A stretch of 64,000 bases of DNA, from contig CAZDVW010000006.1 of NCBI GenBank assembly GCA_964509205.1, forward strand, positions 10,488 to 74,487. The letters run 5' to 3'. The position numbers were made by a program, and so were the translations under genes. Below the pieces are notes generated by a model, which saw only the letters and a list, made by a program, of their open reading frames with translations, did no database searches and was not told the DNA's origin. Origin of the DNA: Duodenibacillus sp964509205 (lineage in GTDB: Bacteria; Pseudomonadota; Gammaproteobacteria; Burkholderiales; Burkholderiaceae_F). Of this stretch, positions 43,213-51,304 are shown one piece after another. Numbering within the stretch: position 1 is the stretch's first letter; every line of letters starts with the position of its first letter.

Positions 43213-44376
43213 TTAAATCACGCTCTCAAAGATGTTCTTCGCATCCTCGTGGGTGAGTTTCTTCAATCCGCCGAGTTTGCCCTTGCCGAACGACAGTTTG
43301 GCAAGCAACTCCAAATCGGGCTTTTCCGAAGTGACCTCATGAATGCTTGTCGGCAATCCCATCTGCTGAATAAACCCGCAAAGCTTAGCGATGGCAAGCT
43401 TAATGGTGGCCTCGTCCGATTCAAGCGGCTCGATGCCCATCACATGAACGGCAAACCGCACGAAACGTTCCGGGTATTCTGACCAAACATAGCGCATCCA
43501 GGCCGGCGTGAGAATGGCAAGTCCGGCTCCGTGCGTAATCGACGGCACCCAACCGGAAAGCGCATGTTCCATGCCGTGACAGGCCCAGTCTTCCTCGTGT
43601 CCGAGACCAAAAAATCCGCAGTGCGCAAACGATCCGGCCAAAGCCACTTCACACCAGGCCGCGTAATTTTTCGGGTCATCTTTTAACTTCAGAGCATTTT
43701 CCATGATGACGCGCAAAGCCCCTTCGGCCTCAACGCTCGTGAATTCGACATTCTGCGTCTTCGTGAAATAACGCTCCATGATGTGACTCATGATGTCAAA
43801 AACACCGGCCGCCGTCTGCGTCGGAGAAAGCGTAAAAAAGAGTTCCGGATTCACGGCAGACACTCTCGGACGCAAGGCATCGTTTCCCATGCCGCGTTTC
43901 TCGTTGCCGTTTGTAATGACGGCACGTTTAGACTGCTCGGATCCGGCAGCCGGTATCGTCAGCACGACGCCGAGCGTCAAAACGTCTTTCGGTTCAACCT
44001 TTCCGGTAAAGAAATCCCACGGATCGCCCTCATAACGAAACGCTGCCGCAACGGTCTTGGCCGTATCAATCACGCTGCCGCCGCCGACGGCAATCACCGA
44101 GTCGACGCCTTCCTGACGAGCCAGTTCCAGAGCCTCTCGGACAAATTCGATCGTGGGATTCGGCTGAACGCCGCCTTTAACGACGGTTTGAAGCGCTGCT
44201 TTCTCAGCCTCCGCCTTGACGCGGTCAACCAGTCCCGAGCGCACTGCCGATCCCTGCCCGTAAAGAAGAAGGGCTTTCTTGGCGCCGCACTTTTCGGCAA
44301 GCACTTTCGCAAGATGTGTCTCTGCCCCGCGGCCGAAAATCAATTCTGTCGTATTTCTGTATGTAAAAAATTCCAT
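43213..44376 (-). CDS. Iron-containing alcohol dehydrogenase (YqhD/BdhA-like)
   Basis: A 387-residue group III dehydrogenase. GGGSVIDTAK (about 100) binds the NAD(P) pyrophosphate. Metal ligands are in FDIMSHIMER, HGMEHALSG and THGAGLA. Overall it resembles the NADPH-dependent butanol or aldehyde reductases YqhD/BdhA. Likely reaction: reversible reduction of short aldehydes to alcohols in the cytoplasm. The preceding genes are the tandem unknown pair; tadA follows after 12 bases. Confidence 0.9.
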   Translation of the reverse strand: MEFFTYRNTTELIFGRGAETHLAKVLAEKCGAKKALLLYGQGSAVRSGLVDRVKAEAEKAALQTVVKGGVQPNPTIEFVREALELARQEGVDSVIAVGGGSVIDTAKTVAAAFRYEGDPWDFFTGKVEPKDVLTLGVVLTIPAAGSEQSKRAVITNGNEKRGMGNDALRPRVSAVNPELFFTLSPTQTAAGVFDIMSHIMERYFTKTQNVEFTSVEAEGALRVIMENALKLKDDPKNYAAWCEVALAGSFAHCGFFGLGHEEDWACHGMEHALSGWVPSITHGAGLAILTPAWMRYVWSEYPERFVRFAVHVMGIEPLESDEATIKLAIAKLCGFIQQMGLPTSIHEVTSEKPDLELLAKLSFGKGKLGGLKKLTHEDAKNIFESVI

Positions 44377-44412
44377 TTCATATCCCCAAAAAAGGCCCTT
44401 GACTCAAAAATT

Positions 44413-44937
44413 TTACCGATGCAAAAGGAATTCTGTCGGAGCTCCCGTCATCAAGCGCGACCACCAATGAATCAACCGCAAAGAGCTCTCGCTTAACGCA
44501 AAGGATTCGATTCGAGCTCCCGAAGTCACGTGACGCTCAAAGGCGGCATTAAGATCTCGCCTGTAAAGCCGAGCCAGTGCAAACACCACATCCGAAGCGT
44601 TATCCGTATCGCCGAGCAAAAACTCCTGCAATTCAGAAGAAAGATGCAAAAGTGCATGCTGCGCCAGTCCTGACGGATTCCAACCTTCTGAAGATTCGTA
44701 ATGGGAATTGGCGCCTGCAAACGTGGCTCCGATCCAATCGGTTAACTTTTGTTCAGCCAAGGCGTATTCCTCGGGACTCATCTCCCCTTTTTCAAGAGCA
44801 GCGACACGTTGCGCACTCTTTTGCGAGGCTTGAAAGAAAATGTCCGAAACCACCTCAATCGAAGTCAGATTCGGTTTTTGTTCTGCCCGAGTGGAGAAGT
44901 CGCAGCCGCAACGCGAATTCGATGCAGGGCACGGCAT
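44413..44937 (-). CDS. Unknown protein, paralogue of the preceding gene (copy 2)
   Basis: A 174-residue acidic, mainly helical protein from ATG 44937, two bases after the stop of copy 1. Near its start are three cysteines (MPCPASNSRCGCDF), absent from copy 1. It shares with copy 1 a pattern of a Trp-x-x-x-T turn, an Asn, a Gly-Trp and then ASDVVFALARLYRRDL. No family recognised; no signal peptide or membrane segment is seen. A longer frame to 45000 overlaps copy 1. Confidence 0.65.
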   Translation of the reverse strand: MPCPASNSRCGCDFSTRAEQKPNLTSIEVVSDIFFQASQKSAQRVAALEKGEMSPEEYALAEQKLTDWIGATFAGANSHYESSEGWNPSGLAQHALLHLSSELQEFLLGDTDNASDVVFALARLYRRDLNAAFERHVTSGARIESFALSESSLRLIHWWSRLMTGAPTEFLLHR

Positions 44938-44939
44938 GA

Positions 44940-45431
44940 TTATCCCTGCAAAGGCGTCTGAAACGGTTTGTTCGTGAGAATCTGCGTCCAGCGTACGCAC
45001 AGGTCATGACAAGCCCTGGCATCGCTTTGCGTCATTTCCATCGCATGCGACTGAAGCGAGCACAACAGTTCTTGGACTTCGCAGGAGAATCGACACATCG
45101 CAAAGACGATGATTGAGGCATCATCCTGAAACGTCTCCTGATCTTTGTCGGAAAGAGTGATTAAATTTTTGGCAAAAACACAGCGCAAATGCCGCCCCAA
45201 AGGCGCTCCGCTCCAACCGGGAGCCGGCAAAAAATCCGGATTCTCGCCGCCGAGCGTCCACGCCGTCCACTGAAGGGTATCCGCAACAAGCCTTTGCGCT
45301 TCGTCTTCCTTCATGGTTCCGCGGGCAATTCGCTCGGCGATGTCAATCTGGTGCTCCAAAAATTCAAAACACAACTGGTAAACAACCCGAGCATCCGAAA
45401 GATCGTGCTTTAAGGAGGTTTCTTGCGTCAT
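44940..45431 (-). CDS. Unknown protein, paralogue of the following gene (copy 1)
   Basis: A 163-residue helical protein starting MTQETSLKHDLSDARVVYQL. Shared motifs with the next gene are WTAWTLGGENP against WIGATFAGANS, APGWSGAPLGRHL against SEGWNPSGLAQHA, and ASIIVFAMCRFSCEV against ASDVVFALARLYRRD. The pair arose by tandem duplication. It lies seven bases after the SPFH gene on the same strand, so the two may be one transcript. Function not recognised. Confidence 0.65.
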   Translation of the reverse strand: MTQETSLKHDLSDARVVYQLCFEFLEHQIDIAERIARGTMKEDEAQRLVADTLQWTAWTLGGENPDFLPAPGWSGAPLGRHLRCVFAKNLITLSDKDQETFQDDASIIVFAMCRFSCEVQELLCSLQSHAMEMTQSDARACHDLCVRWTQILTNKPFQTPLQG

Positions 45432-45438
45432 AACCGGC

Positions 45439-46383
45439 TCACGACTTTGAAATCGTTTTTGTCGAAGCATTGTTTCCCTTGACGATGCCCATCGCCGAAG
45501 AGATCAATGTTGCCAAATCACCCAAATTGGCCGGAACCACAAGCGTGTTGCCCTGCTTGGCCATGTTGGCAAACGCTTCAACGTATTTCTCAGCCACCTG
45601 AAGGTTGACGGCATTCATCCCGCCCGGGGCATTCGTGGCGTCGGCCACGCGGCGCAGTGCTTCGGCCGTTGCCGTGGCAATCGAAAGCGTTGCCGCAGCC
45701 TGACCTTCGGCCTGATTAATTTGCGCCTGCTTCTCACCTTCGGATTTTGCAATCGCTGCTTCACGCGCACCCGTTGCCAAATTGATTTGTTCGATCTTGC
45801 GACCTTCGGAAGCCGCAACGACGGCACGCTTTTCACGCTCGGCCGTAATCTGGCGCTGCATGGCCTGCAGAATCACCGCAGGCGGCGTCAGATCCTTAAT
45901 CTCATAACGAAGCACCTTAACGCCCCAATTAAGGGCCGCCTCATCAATCGCAGAGACAACGTCTCTGTTGATGAGGTCTCGCTCTTCAAACGTCTTATCC
46001 AACTCCATGCGTCCGACGACGCTGCGAAGCGTTGTCTGAGCCAATTGCGTGATTGCAACGATGTAGTTGCTCGTTCCGTAGCTGGCCCGCTGCGGATCGG
46101 TCACCTGAAAATAAAGTACGCCGTCGACCGTTAACTGCGTGTTGTCCTTTGTGATGCACACTTGGCTCGGCGTATCCAAGGGAACTTCCTTCAGACTGTG
46201 CTTGTAAGCAATTCGGTCAATAAAAGGAATAATGAAATTCAGTCCGGGATTTAAAACACCGTGAAACTTGCCAAGGCGCTCCACAACCCACGCCGTCTGT
46301 TGCGGAACAACGGCCACTGCCTGAAAGGCAAAAACAACCGCCGCAACCAACAAAACCAATGAAACAATCAGCGTGCCGCTCAT
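45439..46383 (-). CDS. SPFH/Band 7 domain protein (paraslipin, QmcA-like)
   Basis: A 314-residue protein with an N-terminal transmembrane helix, then the SPFH domain (VPQQTAWVVERLGKFHGVL, FIIPFIDRIAYKHSL) and an alanine- and glutamate-rich coiled coil (KSEGEKQAQINQAEGQA). Members scaffold membrane microdomains and modulate membrane proteases. It is paired with the NfeD-like gene 14 bases upstream, the usual partner. The C-terminus is short, ending KGNNASTKTISKS. Confidence 0.88.
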   Translation of the reverse strand: MSGTLIVSLVLLVAAVVFAFQAVAVVPQQTAWVVERLGKFHGVLNPGLNFIIPFIDRIAYKHSLKEVPLDTPSQVCITKDNTQLTVDGVLYFQVTDPQRASYGTSNYIVAITQLAQTTLRSVVGRMELDKTFEERDLINRDVVSAIDEAALNWGVKVLRYEIKDLTPPAVILQAMQRQITAEREKRAVVAASEGRKIEQINLATGAREAAIAKSEGEKQAQINQAEGQAAATLSIATATAEALRRVADATNAPGGMNAVNLQVAEKYVEAFANMAKQGNTLVVPANLGDLATLISSAMGIVKGNNASTKTISKS

Positions 46384-46397
46384 TTCACAACCTCCCG

Positions 46398-46844
46398 TTA
46401 ATTTCGGTTTCGATTCATACCGCGATCCGTCAGAACCAGACGCGGACCATCCACTTTTTCAATCTTAAAAACACCCGGAATGCGCTCGGTTCCCTGAGCG
46501 GCCACGGCCTGCCAAAGAGCGCCTCGGTAACTGACCTCAGCCGTTTCGTCTGCTTTCCAATTCTTCACCGTTACGCATTGACCGACGTCAAGATCGTCGG
46601 CGGGATCGACCGCTCTCGCCTTCTTTCTTCTCGCATGAAAACGTGCCAAAGCAATACCGCCGACAAGGATGACGACGGAAAAAAGAAGACACTGCATTTC
46701 GAGCGCAACGCCCAGGTAACTTGCCGTGGCCGCACAGAGTGCTCCGAGGCTAAGCAAAAGCAGATAAAACGTGCCGACCAGAAGCTCTGAAAGACCGAGC
46801 AACGTTGCTGCAATCAGCCACCATGTCGTTACGCTCCAATCCAT
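46398..46844 (-). CDS. NfeD-family membrane protein
   Basis: A 148-residue protein: three to four hydrophobic helices in the first 70 residues, then an OB-fold domain (VGQCVTVKNWK, EVSYRGALWQAVAA, VLTDR). Short NfeD proteins partner SPFH proteins, here encoded directly downstream. No protease domain is present. The exact role in this organism is unknown. Confidence 0.85.
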   Translation of the reverse strand: MDWSVTTWWLIAATLLGLSELLVGTFYLLLLSLGALCAATASYLGVALEMQCLLFSVVILVGGIALARFHARRKKARAVDPADDLDVGQCVTVKNWKADETAEVSYRGALWQAVAAQGTERIPGVFKIEKVDGPRLVLTDRGMNRNRN

Positions 46845-46879
46845 ATCCGCTTCCTCCGTTTCAAGCCGTTTTGAAATCG

Positions 46880-48649
46880 CTATGCATGCCGCGGCTCGGG
46901 TGCCTCTTCATCCGAATCCTCGTCTTCGCCGGACTCACTCACATAATGCGCCAAAATCTTGCGATACAGCGAATCGCTTACAGCTTCGGTGTCGTAGACA
47001 ATCTCTCCGACCTTCTGTTCGGCAAGGTGTTCCGTGAAAGCACTTTGTTCGGCTCTGATCACGATTTTAAGCGAGGAATTCAGTTGTTTTGCACTTTCCG
47101 CGATTTTTAACGCGGAAACAGGATCGACTCCGGAAATCACAAGCAATGAGGCCGTAAAGATATGCGCCTGAACCAACACCATCGGATCGGAAGCGTCTCC
47201 CGTGATAACGGCAAACTTATTCTTTCGCATGGCTTCGGCCTGCTCAGCATTTTCAACAATGCTCACAAAGGGAACATGGTTTTCCGCGAGCGTCTTCGAG
47301 AGCGACTCATTGACGGCGCAGGTACCGATGAGCACCGTCTGTCCGGAAAGAAAGCGCCGATCGGTTTCCTGAGGCAGCTCCGAGTACCGGTCCGTGATCA
47401 TGGCAGCCGCGCGTGCCCAGGCAAAGTACCGCAACAGATACTTGCGAACCACAGGGATGGCCTTAAAGACAAACGGGTTGAGGGCAATCGAGAAAATCGA
47501 TGCGGCAACAATCATGCTCATCAGATGCGTATCGACCATTTTCAAGGCAATGCCTTGCGCGGCAAGGATATAAGAAAACTCACCGATCTGAGCGAGAGCA
47601 GCTGAAACAGTCAGCGACGTGTGCAAAGGAAACTTCAAGGCATGCACCAAACAAAAAGCCGTAATACCTTTGCCGAAGATAATAATTCCCAACATGCAAA
47701 GAATCGCGACGGGATCCGTCAAAAGCACGTGCCAATCGAGCATCATGCCGACGCCGACGAAAAAGAGCACGGAGAAGGCATCTTGCAGCGGCATGGAATC
47801 CTTGGCCGCACGGTGCGCAAACTTACTTTCCTGCATGACCATGCCGGCAAAGAACGCCCCCAGAGCGAAACTGACGTCAAAGACAAGCGCAGCGCCAAAG
47901 GCCACGCCGATGGCGCAGGCAAGAATCGAGAGCGTAAACAGTTCTCGCGATCCGGTTTTAGCAATTTGCAGGAGCGCCCAAGGAATGAATTTTTGTCCGA
48001 CAATGAGCATCAATGCCACAAAGGCCACAACGCGCAAAATGGTCGAAGCCACAATCCAGAGCGTTTCTGTCGTGCTCATCGAAACGCCGCCCTCGCCTCC
48101 GGCAAGGATTTGAGCCACCGGCGGCAAAAGAACGAGAATCACAACCGTCGCCAGATCTTCCACGACGAGCCAGCCGACGGAAATCTGACCGTCAACGGTC
48201 TTTAAGTGTCCGTGCAGTTCCAAGGCTTTGAGCAAAACAACCGTTGAGGCACACGACAAGCAAAGTCCGAACACAAGCGCTTGTCCGAACGTCCAATTCC
48301 AGACTTCAATGGCAAAAAGGGCCCCCAGAATCGTTGCAATCGTCATCTGCAAAACGGCGCCCGGAATGGCAATGCTTTTCACGCGCAAAAGATCGGCCAA
48401 GGAAAAGTGCAGTCCGACGCCGAACATCAAAAGCATGACGCCGATTTCCGAGAGCTGACTGGCCAGTTCCATGTCAGCCACGGGACCGGGCGTCTGTGCG
48501 CTGCACATAATTCCGGCTAAGAGATAGCCGACCAATGCCGGCACTTTGATGCGCTCGGCTAAGAAGCCGAAAACCAGCGCGAGACCGAATGCGATCGCAA
48601 GCGTCGAAATCAACGGAAGACTGTGTTGCATAAGGCGTGAAAAATCCAA
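46880..48649 (-). CDS. CPA2 cation:proton antiporter, YbaL/KefB-like
   Basis: A 589-residue protein. The N-terminal antiporter domain has about 12-13 helices (FGFLAERIKVPALVGYLLAG, MLLMFGVGLHFSL, LALGAFFAGMVMQESKFAH). A C-terminal TrkA-N/RCK-type domain follows at about 430. The expected nucleotide-binding G-x-G-x-x-G is replaced by GTCAVNES, suggesting altered or lost NAD(H) binding. Likely potassium or sodium/proton exchange across the inner membrane. Confidence 0.82.
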   Translation of the reverse strand: MDFSRLMQHSLPLISTLAIAFGLALVFGFLAERIKVPALVGYLLAGIMCSAQTPGPVADMELASQLSEIGVMLLMFGVGLHFSLADLLRVKSIAIPGAVLQMTIATILGALFAIEVWNWTFGQALVFGLCLSCASTVVLLKALELHGHLKTVDGQISVGWLVVEDLATVVILVLLPPVAQILAGGEGGVSMSTTETLWIVASTILRVVAFVALMLIVGQKFIPWALLQIAKTGSRELFTLSILACAIGVAFGAALVFDVSFALGAFFAGMVMQESKFAHRAAKDSMPLQDAFSVLFFVGVGMMLDWHVLLTDPVAILCMLGIIIFGKGITAFCLVHALKFPLHTSLTVSAALAQIGEFSYILAAQGIALKMVDTHLMSMIVAASIFSIALNPFVFKAIPVVRKYLLRYFAWARAAAMITDRYSELPQETDRRFLSGQTVLIGTCAVNESLSKTLAENHVPFVSIVENAEQAEAMRKNKFAVITGDASDPMVLVQAHIFTASLLVISGVDPVSALKIAESAKQLNSSLKIVIRAEQSAFTEHLAEQKVGEIVYDTEAVSDSLYRKILAHYVSESGEDEDSDEEAPEPRHA

Positions 48650-48729
48650 CGAAAATAGCCAAGAAAACTTAGAGCGCAGTTTATTGCGTTTTCAACCCGT
48701 TTTCGCCCATTTTCATATTTTTTTACCAT

Positions 48730-48771
48730 CAAAAACAATCGAGCCGCCTTCAGACAATCCGAGACGGCTCG
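48730..48771 (-). terminator. Rho-independent terminator after rpoD
   Basis: CGAGCCG (48740-48746) pairs with CGGCTCG (48765-48771). On the minus strand the stem is followed by ATTGTTTTTG. It lies 24 bases past the rpoD stop, so it probably ends the rpsU-yqeY-dnaG-rpoD operon. Confidence 0.75.
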
Positions 48772-48794
48772 AAAACTCTAAAAAACAACGCGAC

Positions 48795-50840
48795 TTAATC
48801 AAGCTGATTCGCCACAGCGAGGTAATCACGCAAGCGTTCCTGGAATTCCGGACTTCTTAACTTGCGGATCGCCGCCGATTCAATCTGGCGAACGCGTTCA
48901 CGCGTCAGCCCCATGGCCTGTCCGACCTCTTCAAGCGTATGGTCATGGTTCGTGCCGATTCCATAGCGAAGACGCAATACCTGCGCTTCTCGGGGCATCA
49001 ATTCTCCCAGGCTCTTCTTGATTTCTTCTTCCAGAGCCGTTCTGAGGTAGCGCTTCTGCGGATCGTCCTCATCGTCCCCCTTGACAAAATCAAGACGCGT
49101 TGCATCCTCGTCGTCTCCAATCGGCGCATCAATCGACTCGACGCCGCGCATGGCCTGCGTCAAAAGCTGCACTTTCGGCAACGGGACGCCAGAAAGTTTT
49201 GACAATTCTTGGTCGGTCGGATTTTTTCCGGTTTCCTGCAAGAACTTCTGGCGCACGCGACGGATCTTGTTGTACGACTCGGTCATATGCACGGGGATAC
49301 GAATCGTGTTGCCGTAATCGGCGACGGCTCGCGTCACAGACTGGCGCACCCACCAGGTTGCATAGGTTGAGAACTTGTAGCCGCGGCGGTACTCAAACTT
49401 ATCAACGGCCTTCATCAGCCCGAGGTTGCCCTCTTGAATGAGGTCGGTCATGGCCAATCCGCGGTTCACATAGCCCTTGGCAATCGAGATCACAAGACGC
49501 AGGTTCGCTTCGATCATTTTGGCCTTGGCATTGGCCAAATTTGTTTGTGCCAACTTGACCTGTCGAGCCAAGTCGCGCTGATCGTTCAGACTCAGGGAGG
49601 CCATCTCTTCGCACTCAAATATCTGATCCTGCAGGTGCGTCAAGAGCGCCGTGTTGTGGCCGATCATTTCGCCCCAGCGCTTGCCGTTTTCTGAAAGTTC
49701 CTTCATCCATGTCTTGTCGGTTGCCCGCGTTTTCATGCCTTCGATAAAGTCATCAATCGGCATTCCGCAGCGATCCACCATCACGTCGCGCATCTTGTGA
49801 GTGATGCTATTTAATTTGTCCATGTGTTCGCCGATGTGGTCGGCAAACTGTGTGACAGCCTTCACGGCAAAACGCACGGGAAGGAGCGTCTTTGCGATCT
49901 TGGCGCGTGCGTCGGCGTATTCTTTTTCGCGACCGGCCACACCGAAGGTTTCCCGAATCGTCTTTAGACACCCGCGGCATTCCTCGATCAAGGAAAGCGC
50001 ACGCTCTTTCATTTCATCGAGCTGTTCGGTCGTCATGGCGGCAGCGCCGATGTCGGTTGCCACCTCGTTTTTCTGCATCACTTCGGCATCATCGACCTGC
50101 GCAAGCGCTTCAAGATCGGTGAATCCGTCGATGACTTGATCGATCGGAATATCGCCGCTCTTTAAGCCGTCTGTCATGCGAACCAGCTCCTCGACGGCCA
50201 TCGGGTGCTGAATAATGGCGCTCAGCAACTTGGCCGTGAACTGCTCAATGGACTTGGCAACGGCAATTTCTCCGGCGCGCGTCAACAGCTTATGCGCACC
50301 GACGCCGCGCAAATAGGCACGCAACGGATCCTTCGAAAGGCCTGCGCTTTCCTCGGGCGTAAGAAGTGCGGCGGCTTCGTCTTCACTGATTTCCTCATCA
50401 TCGGGAATCGGTTCAGGAATAATGATGTCGTCCTGAGTCGGCGCCGTTTCAAAGACCTGCACGCTCATGCGATTGAGCTGTTCGGTGATTTCCGTCAGGG
50501 CTTCTTCGGTGCGAACTGCATTTTCAGGCAGATAGTCGTTAATTTCTGCAATCGTGACCCAACCGCGCTGGCGGCCGAGTTTCACAAGAGCGCTGTAGCC
50601 GCCCGACTTTTGCCCCTGAGCGGCTTCATCCTCAGCCGCCTCAATCTGATCGGCCAGTTTTTCCAAATCTTCGTTTTCGTCGATCTCGACAACATCGTTG
50701 TCGTCTGGCTCCTCAAGCGTCTCAAGCGGACGAGCATTCGCCGACACTTCGAAGCCGCCGTCGCTTTCGATTTGAATGCGCTTGTTCTTCTTGAGCCAGC
50801 CGAGCATCTCCTCGAGCGTGGGTTTCTTATTTTCTGTCAT
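48795..50840 (-). CDS. rpoD: RNA polymerase sigma factor RpoD (sigma-70)
   Basis: A 681-residue primary sigma factor. An acidic N-terminal stretch (20-80) precedes region 1.1. Region 2 has LIQEGNLGLMKAVDKFEYRRG and YATWWVRQSVTRA; region 3 has RIPVHMTE; region 4 has LRYGIG, LEEVGQAMGLTRERVRQIE. A non-conserved region lies between 1.2 and 2.1 (about 230-400). The start ATG 50840 gives MTENKKPTLEEML; the frame extends to 50894 without support. It is the last gene of the operon with dnaG. Confidence 0.97.
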   Translation of the reverse strand: MTENKKPTLEEMLGWLKKNKRIQIESDGGFEVSANARPLETLEEPDDNDVVEIDENEDLEKLADQIEAAEDEAAQGQKSGGYSALVKLGRQRGWVTIAEINDYLPENAVRTEEALTEITEQLNRMSVQVFETAPTQDDIIIPEPIPDDEEISEDEAAALLTPEESAGLSKDPLRAYLRGVGAHKLLTRAGEIAVAKSIEQFTAKLLSAIIQHPMAVEELVRMTDGLKSGDIPIDQVIDGFTDLEALAQVDDAEVMQKNEVATDIGAAAMTTEQLDEMKERALSLIEECRGCLKTIRETFGVAGREKEYADARAKIAKTLLPVRFAVKAVTQFADHIGEHMDKLNSITHKMRDVMVDRCGMPIDDFIEGMKTRATDKTWMKELSENGKRWGEMIGHNTALLTHLQDQIFECEEMASLSLNDQRDLARQVKLAQTNLANAKAKMIEANLRLVISIAKGYVNRGLAMTDLIQEGNLGLMKAVDKFEYRRGYKFSTYATWWVRQSVTRAVADYGNTIRIPVHMTESYNKIRRVRQKFLQETGKNPTDQELSKLSGVPLPKVQLLTQAMRGVESIDAPIGDDEDATRLDFVKGDDEDDPQKRYLRTALEEEIKKSLGELMPREAQVLRLRYGIGTNHDHTLEEVGQAMGLTRERVRQIESAAIRKLRSPEFQERLRDYLAVANQLD

Positions 50841-51304
50841 AACTGTGCTTACTCTGTCAAAATCGAATCCGGACAAAAATGCTTTGCTCCGCAACAGGGA
50901 ATCGTCTAAAAGAGACGCAGCGATTTTTCAAACTTGAATTGAAAAGACGCGCATCGGAACGCCTGTTCCCGTTTCTCCTGCCAAGGAAAACAAAAACGCC
51001 AAACCGGATGCACAAAAATACGGGCGAAAGAAACACCTCTCTTCGCCGCAACATCAGTCCCCTTGCGTCACCATTGAATTTTCCATTGATCCGAAAAGAC
51101 GCTTCGCTTGGTCTTTTTCCATTGGGCCGGTTCGCATTCGGGGTCGAAAGAAAATTCCGCTACCGACACGGTGTCTCCTGAGCGTTGCCTTCTCCGGAAA
51201 AAAGGCTTGAATCCTCCTTCGTCGGGGGCGATTTTACTATTGAAAGAGGCGAAACTGTTAGTGTTTCGACAAGAATCTCGCCAAAAAAGGACAATTTCTC
51301 TCAA
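50841..51304. other. 464-bp gap between dnaG and rpoD
   Basis: No established gene. On the minus strand, candidate rpoD promoter elements cannot be fixed with confidence. A short frame of 33 codons, GTG 51169 to TGA 51068, has CAGGAG five bases upstream and three Trp codons near its end. It might be a leader peptide but could be chance. An internal heat-shock-type promoter for rpoD is known in enterics and would be expected here. Confidence 0.35.

Noticed and set aside
51068..51304. 78-codon frame upstream of rpoD as a gene
   Set aside because: No family resemblance and odd composition; only the inner 33-codon frame with a ribosome-binding site is mentioned, at low confidence.
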